Positions 41,262-50,207 of a stretch of DNA of 53,574 bases are shown one piece after another. The stretch is taken from assembly GCA_018609825.1 (NCBI GenBank), contig JAHEOA010000093.1, positions 1 through 53,574 on the forward strand, given 5' to 3'. The first letter of the stretch is position 1. Each line of letters opens with the position of its first letter. The stretch comes from Candidatus Bipolaricaulota bacterium (GTDB taxonomy: Bacteria; Bipolaricaulota; Bipolaricaulia; RBG-16-55-9). A program made the position numbers and the translations under genes. Under the pieces are notes generated by a model that was not told the origin of the DNA, ran no database searches, and saw only the letters and a program-made list of their open reading frames with translations.

Positions 41262-42410
41262 ATGGACTTCCAACTGAGCGAAGAGCACCGGCTGCTGCGC
41301 AAGACGGCGCGCCAGTTCGCCGATGAGGTGGTGCGGCCGGCGGCCGAGGCCTGCGACGAGCACTCCCAATACCCCCACGAGGTCGTCGAACGAGCGAAGG
41401 AACTGGACCTGATCGCGCCGGCCATGCCGGCCGAGTACGGCGGCGCCGGCATGGACTATCTGGCCCAGACGATCGCCATCGAGGAGCTGTTCCGCGGCGA
41501 TCCCGGCATCGCACTCGCGGTCACCGCGCGCCCGTTCGGCAGCGACATGCTGCTGGAGTTCGGCACCGACGAACAGAAGGAGCGCTTCCTGCGCCCTGTC
41601 GCCCAGGGCGACCAAGTGATGGGCTCGGCGATCACCGAACCCGAAGCGGGCTCGGACGTCGCCAGCATGGCGACCAAGGCCGAGCAAGACGGGGATAATT
41701 ACGTCCTGAATGGCCAGAAGATGTTCATCACCAACGGCGCGATCGCCGACTTCCTCATCGTCTTTGCCCGCACCAACCCCGATCCGCCGGATCGCCACAT
41801 GGGCATCACGGCGTTCATTGTCGAAAGCGATCGCGCGGGCTTCACGGCCGAGCCTCTGAAGAAGAAGCTCGGCATTCGCGCGTCGGATCTGGCCGAGATC
41901 ACGCTGGCGAACGTCCGCGTGCCATCCGGCAACATCGTCGGCCAGCTCGACATGGGCTTCTATCAGCTCATGCAGTTCTTCAGTCGCGGGCGGGTGGCCG
42001 TCGCGGCGCAAGCCGTGGGCATCGCCCAGGGCGCGTTCGACGAGGCGTTCGGCTACGCCCAAGAGCGCGAGCAGTTCGGCCGCCCCGTCGTCGACTTCCA
42101 GTCGACGCAGTTCAAGCTGGCCGACATGGCGACCGACATCGACGCCGCGCGCCTCTTGACCTATCGCGCCGCCTGGCAGATCGCGGAGGGCGGCAACCCG
42201 GCCAAGGAAGCCTCCATGGCCAAGCTGTTTGCTTCCCGAGTGGCCCGAGAGGTCGCCAACGAGGCCTTGCAGATCCACGGCGGATACGGTTTCATCAAGG
42301 AGTATCCCGTGGAGCGGTTCTACCGCGACGCCAAGATCACGGAGCTCTACGAGGGCACGAGCGAAATCCAGAAGCTGATCATCGCCCGAGCGCTGCTCGG
42401 CAAGATCTGA
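41262..42410 (+). CDS. Acyl-CoA dehydrogenase
   Basis: FAD enzyme introducing a trans-2 double bond into acyl-CoA, 382 residues. It has the N-terminal helical domain (DFQLSEEHRLLRKTARQF), MGSAITEPEAGSDVA, NGQKMFITNGAIADF, the RVAVAAQAVGIAQGAFDEAF segment, and IHGGYGFIKEYPVERFYRDAKITELYEGTSEIQ containing the catalytic Glu (YEGT). Chain-length preference cannot be read. GAGAGGTGG lies just upstream of the ATG at 41262, so an ATG five codons earlier is not used. No electron-transfer flavoprotein genes are nearby; mmsA at the left end could share a branched-chain or short-chain pathway, which is inference. Confidence 0.92.
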   Translation: MDFQLSEEHRLLRKTARQFADEVVRPAAEACDEHSQYPHEVVERAKELDLIAPAMPAEYGGAGMDYLAQTIAIEELFRGDPGIALAVTARPFGSDMLLEFGTDEQKERFLRPVAQGDQVMGSAITEPEAGSDVASMATKAEQDGDNYVLNGQKMFITNGAIADFLIVFARTNPDPPDRHMGITAFIVESDRAGFTAEPLKKKLGIRASDLAEITLANVRVPSGNIVGQLDMGFYQLMQFFSRGRVAVAAQAVGIAQGAFDEAFGYAQEREQFGRPVVDFQSTQFKLADMATDIDAARLLTYRAAWQIAEGGNPAKEASMAKLFASRVAREVANEALQIHGGYGFIKEYPVERFYRDAKITELYEGTSEIQKLIIARALLGKI

Positions 42411-42438
42411 TCTTGGACCGTGGGAGCAAAGGAGAGCT

Positions 42439-43098
42439 ATGCGAGGCATCACCGCGGAATACGTTGACGACTATATTGCGAAGCTCCAGCCCGAACGGAA
42501 CGACCTCATGCGCCGGATGGAGGCCTACGCCGACGCGCACGACATTCCGATCATCGGCCCCGTGGGCGGCCGGTTCCTCTACACCATCGCCAAGCTGCAC
42601 GGCTCGACCCGCATCCTGGAGGCCGGCACCGCCATCGGCTACACGGCCATGTGGTTCGCCCACGCCACCGACGCCTGGAAGGGCCACGTGACCACGCTCG
42701 ATGCCAACCCCGACATGGCCGAGATCGCCCGCGACAACCTCAAGGAAGCCGGCATCAGCGATCGCGTCGACATCTGCGTCGGCGACGCGCTCAAATCCCT
42801 GCAGACGCTGGAGGGCCCGTTTGACCTGTGCTTCATCGACCACGAAAAGGAGCAGTACCAGGAGTTCCTCGAACTCGCCCTGCCCAAGATCGCCTCGGGC
42901 GGCGTCGTGCTGGCCGACAACGTGCTGCGCAAGGGCGAGGTGGCCGAGGCCGACGGCGGCGACGCGATGGTCCAGGCGATGCGCGAGTTCAACCGGTTCG
43001 TGACCGACCATCCCGAGCTGGAGTCCATGATCGTGCCGCTGCGGGACGGCATCGCGTTGGCGATCAAGTCGGAGCGGAACGCGTCGGCAACGGGCTAA
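42439..43098 (+). CDS. SAM-dependent O-methyltransferase (family 3, caffeoyl-CoA type)
   Basis: A 219-residue class I methyltransferase. The SAM-binding motif is ILEAGTAIGYTAMWFA, followed by VTTLDANPDMAEIARDNLKEAG, GDALKSLQTL, DLCFIDHEKEQY and VLADNVLRKGEV; the metal-binding Asp and Asn positions of the COMT family are in FIDHEK and ADNVL. Bacterial members methylate varied hydroxyl or catechol groups; the physiological substrate is unknown. GGAGAG precedes the ATG; 28 bp after the acyl-CoA dehydrogenase, so likely the same transcript. Confidence 0.88.
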   Translation: MRGITAEYVDDYIAKLQPERNDLMRRMEAYADAHDIPIIGPVGGRFLYTIAKLHGSTRILEAGTAIGYTAMWFAHATDAWKGHVTTLDANPDMAEIARDNLKEAGISDRVDICVGDALKSLQTLEGPFDLCFIDHEKEQYQEFLELALPKIASGGVVLADNVLRKGEVAEADGGDAMVQAMREFNRFVTDHPELESMIVPLRDGIALAIKSERNASATG

Positions 43099-43152
43099 CC
43101 CGGGCACGACAAGCCGCCGAGGGGCGTCCTTGATGGCCTGAACGGGGCCGCC

Positions 43153-43158
43153 TATAAT
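43153..43158 (+). promoter_or_regulatory. -10 box of pyrG
   Basis: Perfect TATAAT, 18 nt before the ATG at 43177. No strong ribosome-binding site lies between them. Confidence 0.55.
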
Positions 43159-43176
43159 GCAGCGCGTGAACCCGCC

Positions 43177-44817
43177 ATGACCAAATACCTCTTCGTTACC
43201 GGCGGCGTCCTTTCTGGCCTGGGCAAGGGGATTGCCACGGCCTCGTTGGGGCTGCTGCTCAAGACCCGAGGCCTTACCGTCACCGCCATCAAGATCGACC
43301 CCTACCTCAACTGCGACGCGGGCACGATGAACCCCTATCAGCATGGGGAGGTCTTCGTGCTCGACGACGGCGGCGAGGTCGACATGGACCTGGGCAGCTA
43401 CGAGCGATTTCTCAACCAGGATCTCACCAGCGATCACAACATCACCACCGGCAAGGTCTACAAGCGCGTCATCGAGAAGGAGCGCCGCGGCGAGTACCTC
43501 GGGGAGACCGTCCAGATCATTCCCCACATCACCGACGAGATCAAGGCGTCCATTCGGCGCGTGGAGGATCAGACCCAAGCCGACGTGCTGATCGTCGAGC
43601 TCGGCGGCACCGTCGGCGACATCGAGAGCATGCCGTTTTTGGAAGCCATCCGCCAGATGCACCAGGAACTGGGCGACGCCAACGTCGCCTTCGCCCACAC
43701 GACGCTCGTGCCCGAACTCGGGGCGGTCGGCGAACAGAAGACGAAGCCGACCCAGCACTCGGTCAAGGAGCTGCGCGCGATCGGCATCCAGCCCGACGTC
43801 ATCCTCTGCCGAAGCGACACGCCCTTGCGCGCCTCGATCAAGGAAAAGATCGCGCTGTTCTGCGACGTGCCCGACGATGCCGTGGTCAGCCATCACGACG
43901 TCGACCTGATCTACGACGTCCCGCTCGTCTTCGAGGAGCAGGGCCTGACGGACTATCTGCTGCGTCGGCTTGAGCTGCCCACCGACGGTCAAGATCTCAG
44001 CCAGTGGCGGGACTATCTCGACAAGGCCCAACATCCCGAGCGCCCGCTCCGGATTGCCCTCGTGGGCAAGTACACCGGATTGCGCGACAGCTACGTCAGC
44101 TACGTCGAGGCCTTGGGGCACGCCGCGGCGCATCATCGGGCCGGCGTGGAGATCGTCTGGATCGAGGCCGACCAGTACCGCGACGCGCTGTTGGAGGCCG
44201 TCGACGGGCTGCTCGTGCCGGTCGGGTTCGGCCACCGCGGCGCCGAGGGCAAGATCGACGCGATCCGGCACGCCCGCGAGAACGGACTGCCGTTCCTCGG
44301 CATCTGCTACGGGTTCCAGATGGCGGTCATCGACTTCGCCCGCCACGTCTTGGGGCTGGACGGCGCCAACAGCACCGAGTTCGAGCGCGACACGACCCAT
44401 CCCGTCATCGACCTGATGCCGGAACAGCGCCATCTGGAGGACAAAGGGGCCACGATGCGGCTGGGCGCCTATCCCGTCCAGCTTCAGACGGACACCCAGG
44501 CGCACGTGCTCTACGGCGCGGACGAGATCGAGGAGCGCCACCGTCATCGCTTTGAGGTCAATCCCGACTACATCCAGGCGATGGAAGCCGCCGGGCTGCG
44601 GTTCTCGGGCATGTCCACGGACGGCCGCCGCATGGAGATCGCGGAGATCCCCGATCATCCGTTCTTCATCGCCTCGCAGTTCCACCCGGAGTTCAAGTCC
44701 CGGCCGACCGCGCCCCGCCCCCTGTTTATGGGATTCGTGCAAGCATGTCTGAGTCGCAGCGGCCAACAAAGCTACAGCGCGCACGCCCCCAGCGCCGGGG
44801 CGGCCCGCTCCTCCTGA
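43177..44817 (+). CDS. pyrG: CTP synthase
   Basis: Aminates UTP to CTP using glutamine. The 546-residue protein has the synthase domain ([57 protein letters not shown]) and a C-terminal class I glutamine amidotransferase domain (from about 290): FLGICYGFQ with the catalytic Cys, and [11 protein letters not shown] with His and Glu. The usual GGFG-RG-EGK loop reads [11 protein letters not shown], and LGICLGMQ reads LGICYGFQ; both keep the essential residues. The last 73 bp overlap the start of lptC, giving an unusually long, low-complexity tail after [11 protein letters not shown]. Confidence 0.97.
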   Translation: MTKYLFVTGGVLSGLGKGIATASLGLLLKTRGLTVTAIKIDPYLNCDAGTMNPYQHGEVFVLDDGGEVDMDLGSYERFLNQDLTSDHNITTGKVYKRVIEKERRGEYLGETVQIIPHITDEIKASIRRVEDQTQADVLIVELGGTVGDIESMPFLEAIRQMHQELGDANVAFAHTTLVPELGAVGEQKTKPTQHSVKELRAIGIQPDVILCRSDTPLRASIKEKIALFCDVPDDAVVSHHDVDLIYDVPLVFEEQGLTDYLLRRLELPTDGQDLSQWRDYLDKAQHPERPLRIALVGKYTGLRDSYVSYVEALGHAAAHHRAGVEIVWIEADQYRDALLEAVDGLLVPVGFGHRGAEGKIDAIRHARENGLPFLGICYGFQMAVIDFARHVLGLDGANSTEFERDTTHPVIDLMPEQRHLEDKGATMRLGAYPVQLQTDTQAHVLYGADEIEERHRHRFEVNPDYIQAMEAAGLRFSGMSTDGRRMEIAEIPDHPFFIASQFHPEFKSRPTAPRPLFMGFVQACLSRSGQQSYSAHAPSAGAARSS

Positions 44818-45368
44818 CGATCGCGCTGCTGGGGCCGCTGGCCCTGGTGACGCTGGCGGCGGGCGGCTGCGGGAGCGCCGACACGTCCTCCCGCACGGCG
44901 GACACGCCGTCCGGTCCAGCCATCGCCATTCAGCAGGGCGCGCTCTCGCACTACGACGCGTCGGGGCAGCTGGTCTGGTCATTGACCGCCGCGACGGTCC
45001 GCTACGACCGGGGGGCCGGGAAAAGCCGCGCACAGGACGCGCGGGTTCGGTTCATGCGCCCGGATTCCTCACCGACGACCCAGACGCCCTCGTTGACGGT
45101 TCAGGCTGACCGCCTTGTGTTCGAGCATCGCACGCGGAATCTCGTCCTGCAAGATGGGGTTCGCGGCGACGGATCCGATGGCTTGACGTTCGAGACCGAT
45201 CGGGCCCAATGGAACGCGAAGCAGCGACGGCTCACCGGCAACCGCCCCGTCAGCATCCGTCGCGAGGACCTGACCATGCGCGGGACCGGCTTCACCTATG
45301 ATCTCCAGTCGGAGAGCCTCTCGATGCAGAGCGCGTCGCTGCAGGTCCAACTGGAGGGCTCGCGCTGA
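44745..45368 (+). CDS. lptC: LptC-like lipopolysaccharide transport protein
   Basis: A 207-residue protein with a basic N-terminus, a hydrophobic span ([20 protein letters not shown]) next to a Cys at a weak lipobox, and a beta-rich periplasmic domain. The pattern [62 protein letters not shown] matches LptC, which passes LPS from the LptBFG extractor to the periplasmic bridge. The next gene is LptB, which supports the call. It starts inside the end of pyrG (73-bp overlap), and no later start codon fits the N-terminal segment. Confidence 0.83.
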   Translation: MSESQRPTKLQRARPQRRGGPLLLTIALLGPLALVTLAAGGCGSADTSSRTADTPSGPAIAIQQGALSHYDASGQLVWSLTAATVRYDRGAGKSRAQDARVRFMRPDSSPTTQTPSLTVQADRLVFEHRTRNLVLQDGVRGDGSDGLTFETDRAQWNAKQRRLTGNRPVSIRREDLTMRGTGFTYDLQSESLSMQSASLQVQLEGSR

Positions 45369-45369
45369 G

Positions 45370-46092
45370 ATGCCCACGCTGGAAGCCGCGCAACTGGTCA
45401 AAACGTATGGCGCACGGCGCATCGTCGACGACGTGTCGCTGAGCGTCCAACCCCAACAGGTCATCGGCCTGCTCGGGCCCAACGGCGCGGGCAAGACGAC
45501 GACGTTCCACTGCATTACGGGGCTGGTCGCGCCCGGCTCCGGCCAGATCACGCTCGACGGCGAGCCCATCACCCACTGGCCCTTCCACCAGCGTGCGCGG
45601 GCCGGGCTCCACTACCTGCCGCAAGAGGCGTCGGTCTTTCGCAAGCTCTCGGTTACGGAGAATCTGCAGGTTGTGCTCCAGGGGCGACGCCTTTCGCGCT
45701 CCCAGCGCACCGAGCGCGTCGAGGAACTGTTGCAGAAGCTCGGCATCGTGCGGCTCCGCCGACAGCGGGCCGATACGCTCTCGGCGGGCGAGCGCCGCCG
45801 CGTGGAGATCGCGCGAGCGCTGGCCGCTGAGCCCCAATATCTGCTGCTCGACGAGCCGTTTACGGGCATCGATCCGCTCTCGATCGAAGACCTGCAGGGG
45901 CTGATTGAGGAGCTGAAAGCCGACGGCCTCGGGGTAATCGTTACCGATCACAACGTGCGCGAGACGCTACGCGTGACCGACTACGTCTACCTCATTCAGG
46001 CCGGCCAGGTGTTCTGGGAAGGCCCTCCCGACGAGATCACCGAGGACCCGCGCGCTCGTCGGTTCTACCTCGGCGAACGTTTTCAGATGTGA
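45370..46092 (+). CDS. lptB: LPS export ABC transporter ATP-binding protein
   Basis: Cytoplasmic ATPase of the LptB2FG complex that extracts lipopolysaccharide from the inner membrane. The 240-residue protein has Walker A GPNGAGKTT, a Q-loop, the signature LSAGERRRVEIARAL, Walker B LLLDEPF, and the switch-His DHNVRETL. The ending YLGERFQM and the segment GIDPLSIEDLQGLIEELK are characteristic of LptB rather than generic ABC ATPases. One base separates lptC from this ATG, so translation is coupled. lptA, lptF and lptG are not in the window. Indicates an outer membrane with LPS-like lipid. Confidence 0.92.
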   Translation: MPTLEAAQLVKTYGARRIVDDVSLSVQPQQVIGLLGPNGAGKTTTFHCITGLVAPGSGQITLDGEPITHWPFHQRARAGLHYLPQEASVFRKLSVTENLQVVLQGRRLSRSQRTERVEELLQKLGIVRLRRQRADTLSAGERRRVEIARALAAEPQYLLLDEPFTGIDPLSIEDLQGLIEELKADGLGVIVTDHNVRETLRVTDYVYLIQAGQVFWEGPPDEITEDPRARRFYLGERFQM

Positions 46093-46139
46093 AAGCCCCC
46101 GCTGTCAGCGAATAGGGAACGGCTGATCGGATAAACGGA

Positions 46140-46160
46140 CGGTCGCGAGTGATCGTTTTT
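46140..46160 (+). terminator. Possible intrinsic terminator after lptB
   Basis: CGGTC (46140-46144), loop GCGAGT, GATCG (46151-46155), then TTTTT (46156-46160), about 50 bp after the lptB stop. One of the five stem pairs is G-U, so the stem is weak. An outer AACGGA/TCCGTT pair could extend it. Confidence 0.35.
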
Positions 46161-46206
46161 CCGTTCATCGGCCATTGATCCGTTGCCCGTCCAGCAACGT
46201 GTGAAG

Positions 46207-47037
46207 CTAAGCCTCGGCGGGCTCGGTGTCGGTGCGTCGGTAGAGCTCCTTGTAGATCAGCAGCGTCACGAAGCCGAGCACGATCAACACGCTGATGACT
46301 TGGGCGGTCTTGAGCGCCTCCACGAACGTCTCGGCGCCGGTCACGCAGTTGGTGCCGCCGGTGAGGCAGAGCGCGTCGCCGCGATAGAACTCCACGACGA
46401 ACCGCAGCACCGAGTAGCCGATGGCGTAGACCGACGTGAGGAAGCCGGCCTTGAACGGCTGGCGCTTGAGCCACCAGAGCACCCCGAACAATAGGAGGCA
46501 GCCGACCAGCTCGTAGAGCATCGTCGGGTGGATGTGCATCTCGGGATAGGCTTGGCCGGCGGGGGAGTTGCTGGGGAAGACCATGCCGAAGACCGAGTTG
46601 GTGGGGATCCCGTAGGCGTCGCCGTTCATGAAGTTGCCGAAGCGCCCGAACGCCTGGCCCAGCGCGAGCGCGGGCACGACGACGTCGGCGAAGGTCCAGA
46701 ACGAGACCTTCTTCCACTTGGCGAAGATGAGCAGCCCGATCACGCCGAAGATGAGCCCGCCATGGATCGCCAACCCGCCCTGCCAGATCTTGTAGATGTC
46801 GGCCAAGTTTTGGCCGTAGTACTGCCACTGGAAGGCGACGTAGTAGAGCCGGGCCCCGATGATGGCCAAGGGCACCGTGATCAACACGAAGTCGAGGACA
46901 TCATCCAGCGTCAGGTTCAGGCCGCGACGCCGAATCTCGCGGGTGATGAGCACGATGCCGACGACGATGGCGACGACGTACATGAGGCCGTACCAGCGGA
47001 TGGCGAGCGGCCCGAATTCTACGATCACAGGATCCAT
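46207..47037 (-). CDS. lgt: Prolipoprotein diacylglyceryl transferase
   Basis: Inner-membrane enzyme that adds diacylglycerol to the lipobox Cys of prolipoproteins. The 276-residue, seven-span protein has AIRWYGLMYVVAI, the catalytic-region GGLAIHGGLIFG, the signature GQAFGRFGNFMNGDAYG with the essential Arg, and HPTMLYE. Length is usual. AAGGGGGC is upstream of the ATG at 47037. Putative substrates here include the lipoprotein at 27.4 kb. It is transcribed toward lptB, with a possible terminator between. A promoter (47146-47174) drives a leader of about 100 nt. Confidence 0.96.
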   Translation of the reverse strand: MDPVIVEFGPLAIRWYGLMYVVAIVVGIVLITREIRRRGLNLTLDDVLDFVLITVPLAIIGARLYYVAFQWQYYGQNLADIYKIWQGGLAIHGGLIFGVIGLLIFAKWKKVSFWTFADVVVPALALGQAFGRFGNFMNGDAYGIPTNSVFGMVFPSNSPAGQAYPEMHIHPTMLYELVGCLLLFGVLWWLKRQPFKAGFLTSVYAIGYSVLRFVVEFYRGDALCLTGGTNCVTGAETFVEALKTAQVISVLIVLGFVTLLIYKELYRRTDTEPAEA

Positions 47038-47145
47038 GGCGCAAAAGCCCCCTTATCGATTCCCCAGGGAGTTCCGGGATTCAGGCTCGGATGCGGCGCG
47101 TCGGTTGGTCATGCCCTGAGGTCCATTTCGCCAATAGGACAGGTT

Positions 47146-47174
47146 ATTCTAGGCGATGGGTCTGGGCCGGTCAA
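47146..47174 (-). promoter_or_regulatory. Promoter of lgt
   Basis: On the minus strand: TTGACC (47169-47174), 17 bp, TAGAAT (47146-47151). Confidence 0.65.
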
Positions 47175-47201
47175 GAGCGCGCTGTCGCCCGACAGACGAA
47201 C

Positions 47202-47225
47202 GGCGGCTCCCCCTGCTGAGCCGCC
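47202..47225 (-). terminator. Hairpin between the Crp/Fnr gene and lgt
   Basis: Perfect 8-bp arms GGCGGCTC and GAGCCGCC around an 8-nt loop, about 90 nt past the Crp/Fnr stop. No U-tract follows, so it would be a Rho-assisted or weak terminator, or a stabilising 3' hairpin. Confidence 0.35.
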
Positions 47226-47314
47226 CGAGACGCCTGCCTTCCAAAGGAGGCCGTTTTCCGTCTAGCAAGCCCTTCATGGATAACGGCTCGAGCTTCGTGC
47301 GTCCGTAATCGAGA

Positions 47315-48007
47315 TCACGCTTGTGCCAGGGCACGAATGCGCTCCATGTCGGGCACGACGATCTCTCCGCGGCGCTTGCTGAGCAGGCCTTCGTCTTCCA
47401 GGTCACCGAGCGTCGCCGACGTGGTCTCCCGCGTGGAGCCGATGAGATGGGCCAGCTCCTGATGCGTGAGCCCAAGCTCGATGCACACCCCCTCGTCGGT
47501 CTCTCGGCCGTACTCTCGGGCCAGCGCCAGCAGGGTGTTCGCCAGGCGGGCCCGCACGCCGCGAAACAGGAGGTTCTCCAGCTTGTTCTCGACCTCCACC
47601 ATGCGGGAGCCGATCAGCTTGGTGATCGTCATGGCGAACTTGGGGTTCTGCTCGGCAAAGCGCATGAGGTCGTTCTTGTGGACGATGCAAAGCGTGGTGT
47701 CCTCCATGGCCTCGGCGATCCAGCGGCGGGTCTCCTCGCCCGCGAGCGCCGTCTCCCCGAAAACTTGCCCCGGGCCCACGATCGCAAACGTCAGCCGCTT
47801 GCCGCTCGCGTCGAGGTAGTCGAGCCGCACGCGGCCGTTGTGGAGCGTGTAGACGGTGTCGCTGGGATCGCCGGGAAAGTAGATGGTCTCGCCCTTCCGG
47901 TATTGGACGTGCTGCATGAACGCGTCCAGCTCTTCCCGCTGGCGGGCCTCCAACGCCTCCGCCAAGCTGAACTCCCGCACGCACCAGAACCGTCCGCTCT
48001 CCGTCAT
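47315..48007 (-). CDS. Crp/Fnr family transcription regulator
   Basis: A 230-residue regulator. The N-terminal cyclic-nucleotide-type beta-barrel (about 15-130) includes YRKGETIYFPGDPSDTVYTLHNGRVRL and VGPGQVFGETALAGEE. A dimerisation helix (LIGSRMVEVENKLENLLFRG) follows, then a winged helix (about 155-230) with the recognition segment THQELAHLIGSTRETTSATL. It lacks the N-terminal four-cysteine set of FNR (only one early Cys), so it is not an iron-sulfur oxygen sensor; a cAMP-binding pocket cannot be confirmed by eye. GAGGAGGG precedes the ATG. Single gene; signal unknown. Confidence 0.92.
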   Translation of the reverse strand: MTESGRFWCVREFSLAEALEARQREELDAFMQHVQYRKGETIYFPGDPSDTVYTLHNGRVRLDYLDASGKRLTFAIVGPGQVFGETALAGEETRRWIAEAMEDTTLCIVHKNDLMRFAEQNPKFAMTITKLIGSRMVEVENKLENLLFRGVRARLANTLLALAREYGRETDEGVCIELGLTHQELAHLIGSTRETTSATLGDLEDEGLLSKRRGEIVVPDMERIRALAQA

Positions 48008-48128
48008 GGGCCCTCCTCTGGATCATCTCGGGCTCGTTCATCGTCATGGTAACGAGCGCCCCGCGTCAATGTAAGCCGCCTTACAGCGCCCCGCGCTGCC
48101 GTCTGGTGAAATGGGTCGCGACGCAGGG

Positions 48129-48158
48129 TTGGACGCCCATACGCCGCTTGGGTACCCT
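48129..48158 (+). promoter_or_regulatory. Promoter of trxA
   Basis: TTGGAC (48129-48134), 18 bp, TACCCT (48153-48158), with a leader of about 40 nt before AGGAGGG and the ATG. Confidence 0.55.
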
Positions 48159-48205
48159 GAGATCCATCGACGGAACCTGATGAACCCACGACAGGAGGGA
48201 ATCAC

Positions 48206-48544
48206 ATGGCAGATCTGACGTACGTGAGCGCCGACAACTTCCAGCAGGAGGTCCTCGGGGCCGATACGCCCGTGCTCGTGGACTTCTATGCCGACTGGTG
48301 CGGCCCGTGCAAGGCGCTCGCGCCCGTGATCGAGGAGCTGGCCGACGAGTTCGGCGAACAGCTCAAGGTCGTCAAGCTGGACGTCGACCAGAACAACGAG
48401 CTCGCCATGCAGTACGGCGTGCAGAGCATCCCCACGATGGTCCTGTTCAAGGGCGGCGACGAGGCCGACCGCATCGTCGGCTTCCTGCCGAAGGGCCAAC
48501 TGAAGGAGCAACTCGAGGCCCATTTGAACGGGGCGAGCGCGTAA
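48206..48544 (+). CDS. trxA: Thioredoxin
   Basis: Cytoplasmic disulphide reductase, 112 residues. The active site WCGPCK has C32 and C35, set in VDFYADWCGPCKALAP; the cis-proline loop SIPTMVLFKGG and the C-terminal helix are normal. There is no signal peptide. GGAGGGA precedes the ATG. It is expressed from its own promoter and may read on into the DoxX gene 113 bp downstream. Electron donors are not in the window. Confidence 0.97.
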   Translation: MADLTYVSADNFQQEVLGADTPVLVDFYADWCGPCKALAPVIEELADEFGEQLKVVKLDVDQNNELAMQYGVQSIPTMVLFKGGDEADRIVGFLPKGQLKEQLEAHLNGASA

Positions 48545-48657
48545 GCTCGCCCCGTTGGGGCTGACGCTTCCCCCTATCCGCGATCGCCAAGCCGAGGGCG
48601 CCGGCAGCCGCGCCCTCGTGGAAACGACACAGACCGGCGAGGTCGAAAGGAGTCGGA

Positions 48658-49095
48658 ATGCTGGCTCGTCTCATCCAAGACAAGCACGATTGGGCGCTGT
48701 TGCTGTTGCGCCTGGCCATGGGCCTGATCTTTATCATCTACGGCTGGCGCCACGTGAGTGGCCTGGCAGGCTACACGAACGCCTTCGCCAACCAGTTCAA
48801 CATCCCGTTGCCCGAGATCATGGCCCCGCTGGCTGCCTACGCAGAGCTGCTCGGCGGCGTGGCCGTGTTGTTGGGCATCTTGACCCGCTACGCCGGCGCC
48901 GTGCTGGCGGTCGTCATGGTCGTGTCCACGCTGACGGTGAAACTGCCGGCCGGACTGGCCAACGGCAACGACTTCCTGGGACTGACGGGGTTCTGGGATC
49001 TCGATCTGACGCTGTTCATGATGGGCGTCGTGCTGGTGCTGGCGGGGCCGGGCTCGCTGGCGCTGGAGCGCGGCCTGTTCGGACGCGAGCTGTGA
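48658..49095 (+). CDS. DoxX family membrane protein
   Basis: A 145-residue protein with four spans of the DoxX family, originally the small subunit of a terminal thiosulfate:quinone oxidoreductase and elsewhere linked to thiol or redox stress. It shows LLLRLAMGLIFIIYGWRHVSG, then PLAAYAELLGGVAVLLGILTRYAG, and the last spans VVMVVSTLTVKLP and LFMMGVVLVLAGPGSLALER, which match the family. GAAAGGAGT precedes the ATG. Next to thioredoxin upstream and a CsoR-like gene downstream (47 bp), an arrangement consistent with redox or sulfur-stress defence; that is inference. Confidence 0.9.
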   Translation: MLARLIQDKHDWALLLLRLAMGLIFIIYGWRHVSGLAGYTNAFANQFNIPLPEIMAPLAAYAELLGGVAVLLGILTRYAGAVLAVVMVVSTLTVKLPAGLANGNDFLGLTGFWDLDLTLFMMGVVLVLAGPGSLALERGLFGREL

Positions 49096-49142
49096 CCCCT
49101 GAGACGGGCTGAGCACGGAGGAGGCATGAAGGAGGCCGAGCC

Positions 49143-49424
49143 GTGAACGAGCTGCCCGACGAGGAACGCCAGGAATTCGTGCGGTGGCTCCATCGCCTGG
49201 AAGGCCAAGTCCGCGGCATCGCGGGCATGGTGGAACGGGGCGAGGCCGGGGACGACGTGCTCGTGCAGTTGGCCGCCGTCCGTTCCTCGGTCTCCACTTT
49301 GACGCTGGACATGCTGAACGCCTACATCGAAGCCGCGGTGCCCAGCGCCAACGGCGACGGGACCGACGACGAGGCCGCCGAGCGGCTCAAGCGCTCACTC
49401 AGCGTCGTCCTCCGCCACAGCTGA
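49143..49424 (+). CDS. CsoR/RcnR-family protein lacking metal-ligand residues
   Basis: A 93-residue all-helical protein of the CsoR/RcnR/FrmR (DUF156) repressor family, which normally senses copper, nickel, formaldehyde or persulfide. WLHRLEGQVRGIAGMVERGE is the family's N-terminal signature, followed by DDVLVQLAAVRSSVSTLTLDMLNAYIEAAV. The Cys-His-Cys sensing residues are absent: the equivalent positions are G36, Y61 and A65, and the protein has no Cys. Either it senses something else or it has lost sensing. It starts at GTG, fixed by AAGGAGG. Its 3' end overlaps the convergent dipeptidase gene by 30 bp. Confidence 0.85.
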   Translation: MNELPDEERQEFVRWLHRLEGQVRGIAGMVERGEAGDDVLVQLAAVRSSVSTLTLDMLNAYIEAAVPSANGDGTDDEAAERLKRSLSVVLRHS

Positions 49425-50156
49425 GGACTCCATCTGGGCCTCGAAGAAGTCCATGAGCGCGCGGATCTCGTCGGTCGGCTCGACCATGCCGTAGATGGCC
49501 GTCGACTTGCCGAGCCGCCAGGCCCAACAGCTGTCGCCGTAGGACCAGTGCCACCACTCGCCGGCATAATTGGTGAACCCCGCCGCGCTCATCACGCGGA
49601 CGAGCCGCTCCCGATTCCGCCGCGCCTCGTCGGTGATCTTCTCGTCGTAGGTGGCCGCGACGTGGCGCCGGACGTCGCGATCCCCGTCGTAGGGCGAGAC
49701 CATGTCCAGCTCGTTTCCCGCCTCATCGACGATGGTCAAGTCGACGGCGCCGCCCGTTGAGTGCCCCGGTGGCGTGGGAATGTCGGGCGGGTGGACGTAG
49801 CGATTGGTCTCCCGTCGGAGAATGTTCTTCGGCCAGTGCGGGTTGTCGGCCTTGAACTTTTCGTAGACCCACTCGTAGATCGTCCACTGGTGCTCGGGGG
49901 CCCGATAGGCGCTGGTGACGAAGAAGTTGTAGCCGTCGGGAAGCAGTTCGTAAGCGTCAAGCAACATCTCGACCACGGTCTCGCGCAGATACGGCAACGG
50001 CGGAATGCCCAGGTCGTTCGGCTCGTCTTTCAGGAGAATATCGGGGCAGCGATCGGCAATCCCGACGAGCGGCTCGCCGACGTCGGCGATTTTGACCTTG
50101 TTGATCTCCCGAATCGGCTCGACGACGGAGAATCGTTGCCGGGGGCGCGTGACCAT
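49395..50156 (-). CDS. VanX/DdpX-type D-Ala-D-Ala dipeptidase
   Basis: Zinc dipeptidase of peptidase family M15D, which hydrolyses D-Ala-D-Ala; VanX uses this in vancomycin resistance, DdpX in recycling. The 253-residue protein has zinc ligands H132 and D139 in PPGHSTGGAVDLTIVD, E200 (catalytic) and H203 (ligand) in GEWWHWSYG, and R85 in SAYRAPEHQ. No signal peptide is seen, so it is cytoplasmic. No vanHA ligase or VanRS pair is adjacent, and it is not evidence for resistance by itself. The ATG at 50156 is chosen because the frame extending beyond it overlaps mutS. Divergent from mutS. Confidence 0.9.
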   Translation of the reverse strand: MVTRPRQRFSVVEPIREINKVKIADVGEPLVGIADRCPDILLKDEPNDLGIPPLPYLRETVVEMLLDAYELLPDGYNFFVTSAYRAPEHQWTIYEWVYEKFKADNPHWPKNILRRETNRYVHPPDIPTPPGHSTGGAVDLTIVDEAGNELDMVSPYDGDRDVRRHVAATYDEKITDEARRNRERLVRVMSAAGFTNYAGEWWHWSYGDSCWAWRLGKSTAIYGMVEPTDEIRALMDFFEAQMESSAVAEDDAE

Positions 50157-50207
50157 GGTGCCCCGCTTGTAGCATCTGCACCCCCCCGATGCAACTCCCG
50201 CGCGTCG

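Noticed and set aside
47149..47277. Small Arg-rich ORF between the Crp/Fnr gene and lgt
   Set aside because: No ribosome-binding site, low complexity, and it overlaps the hairpin and lgt promoter.
49395..50156. Vancomycin-resistance cassette because of the VanX-like enzyme
   Set aside because: No vanH, vanA-type ligase or VanRS genes are adjacent; isolated DdpX-like dipeptidases are common.
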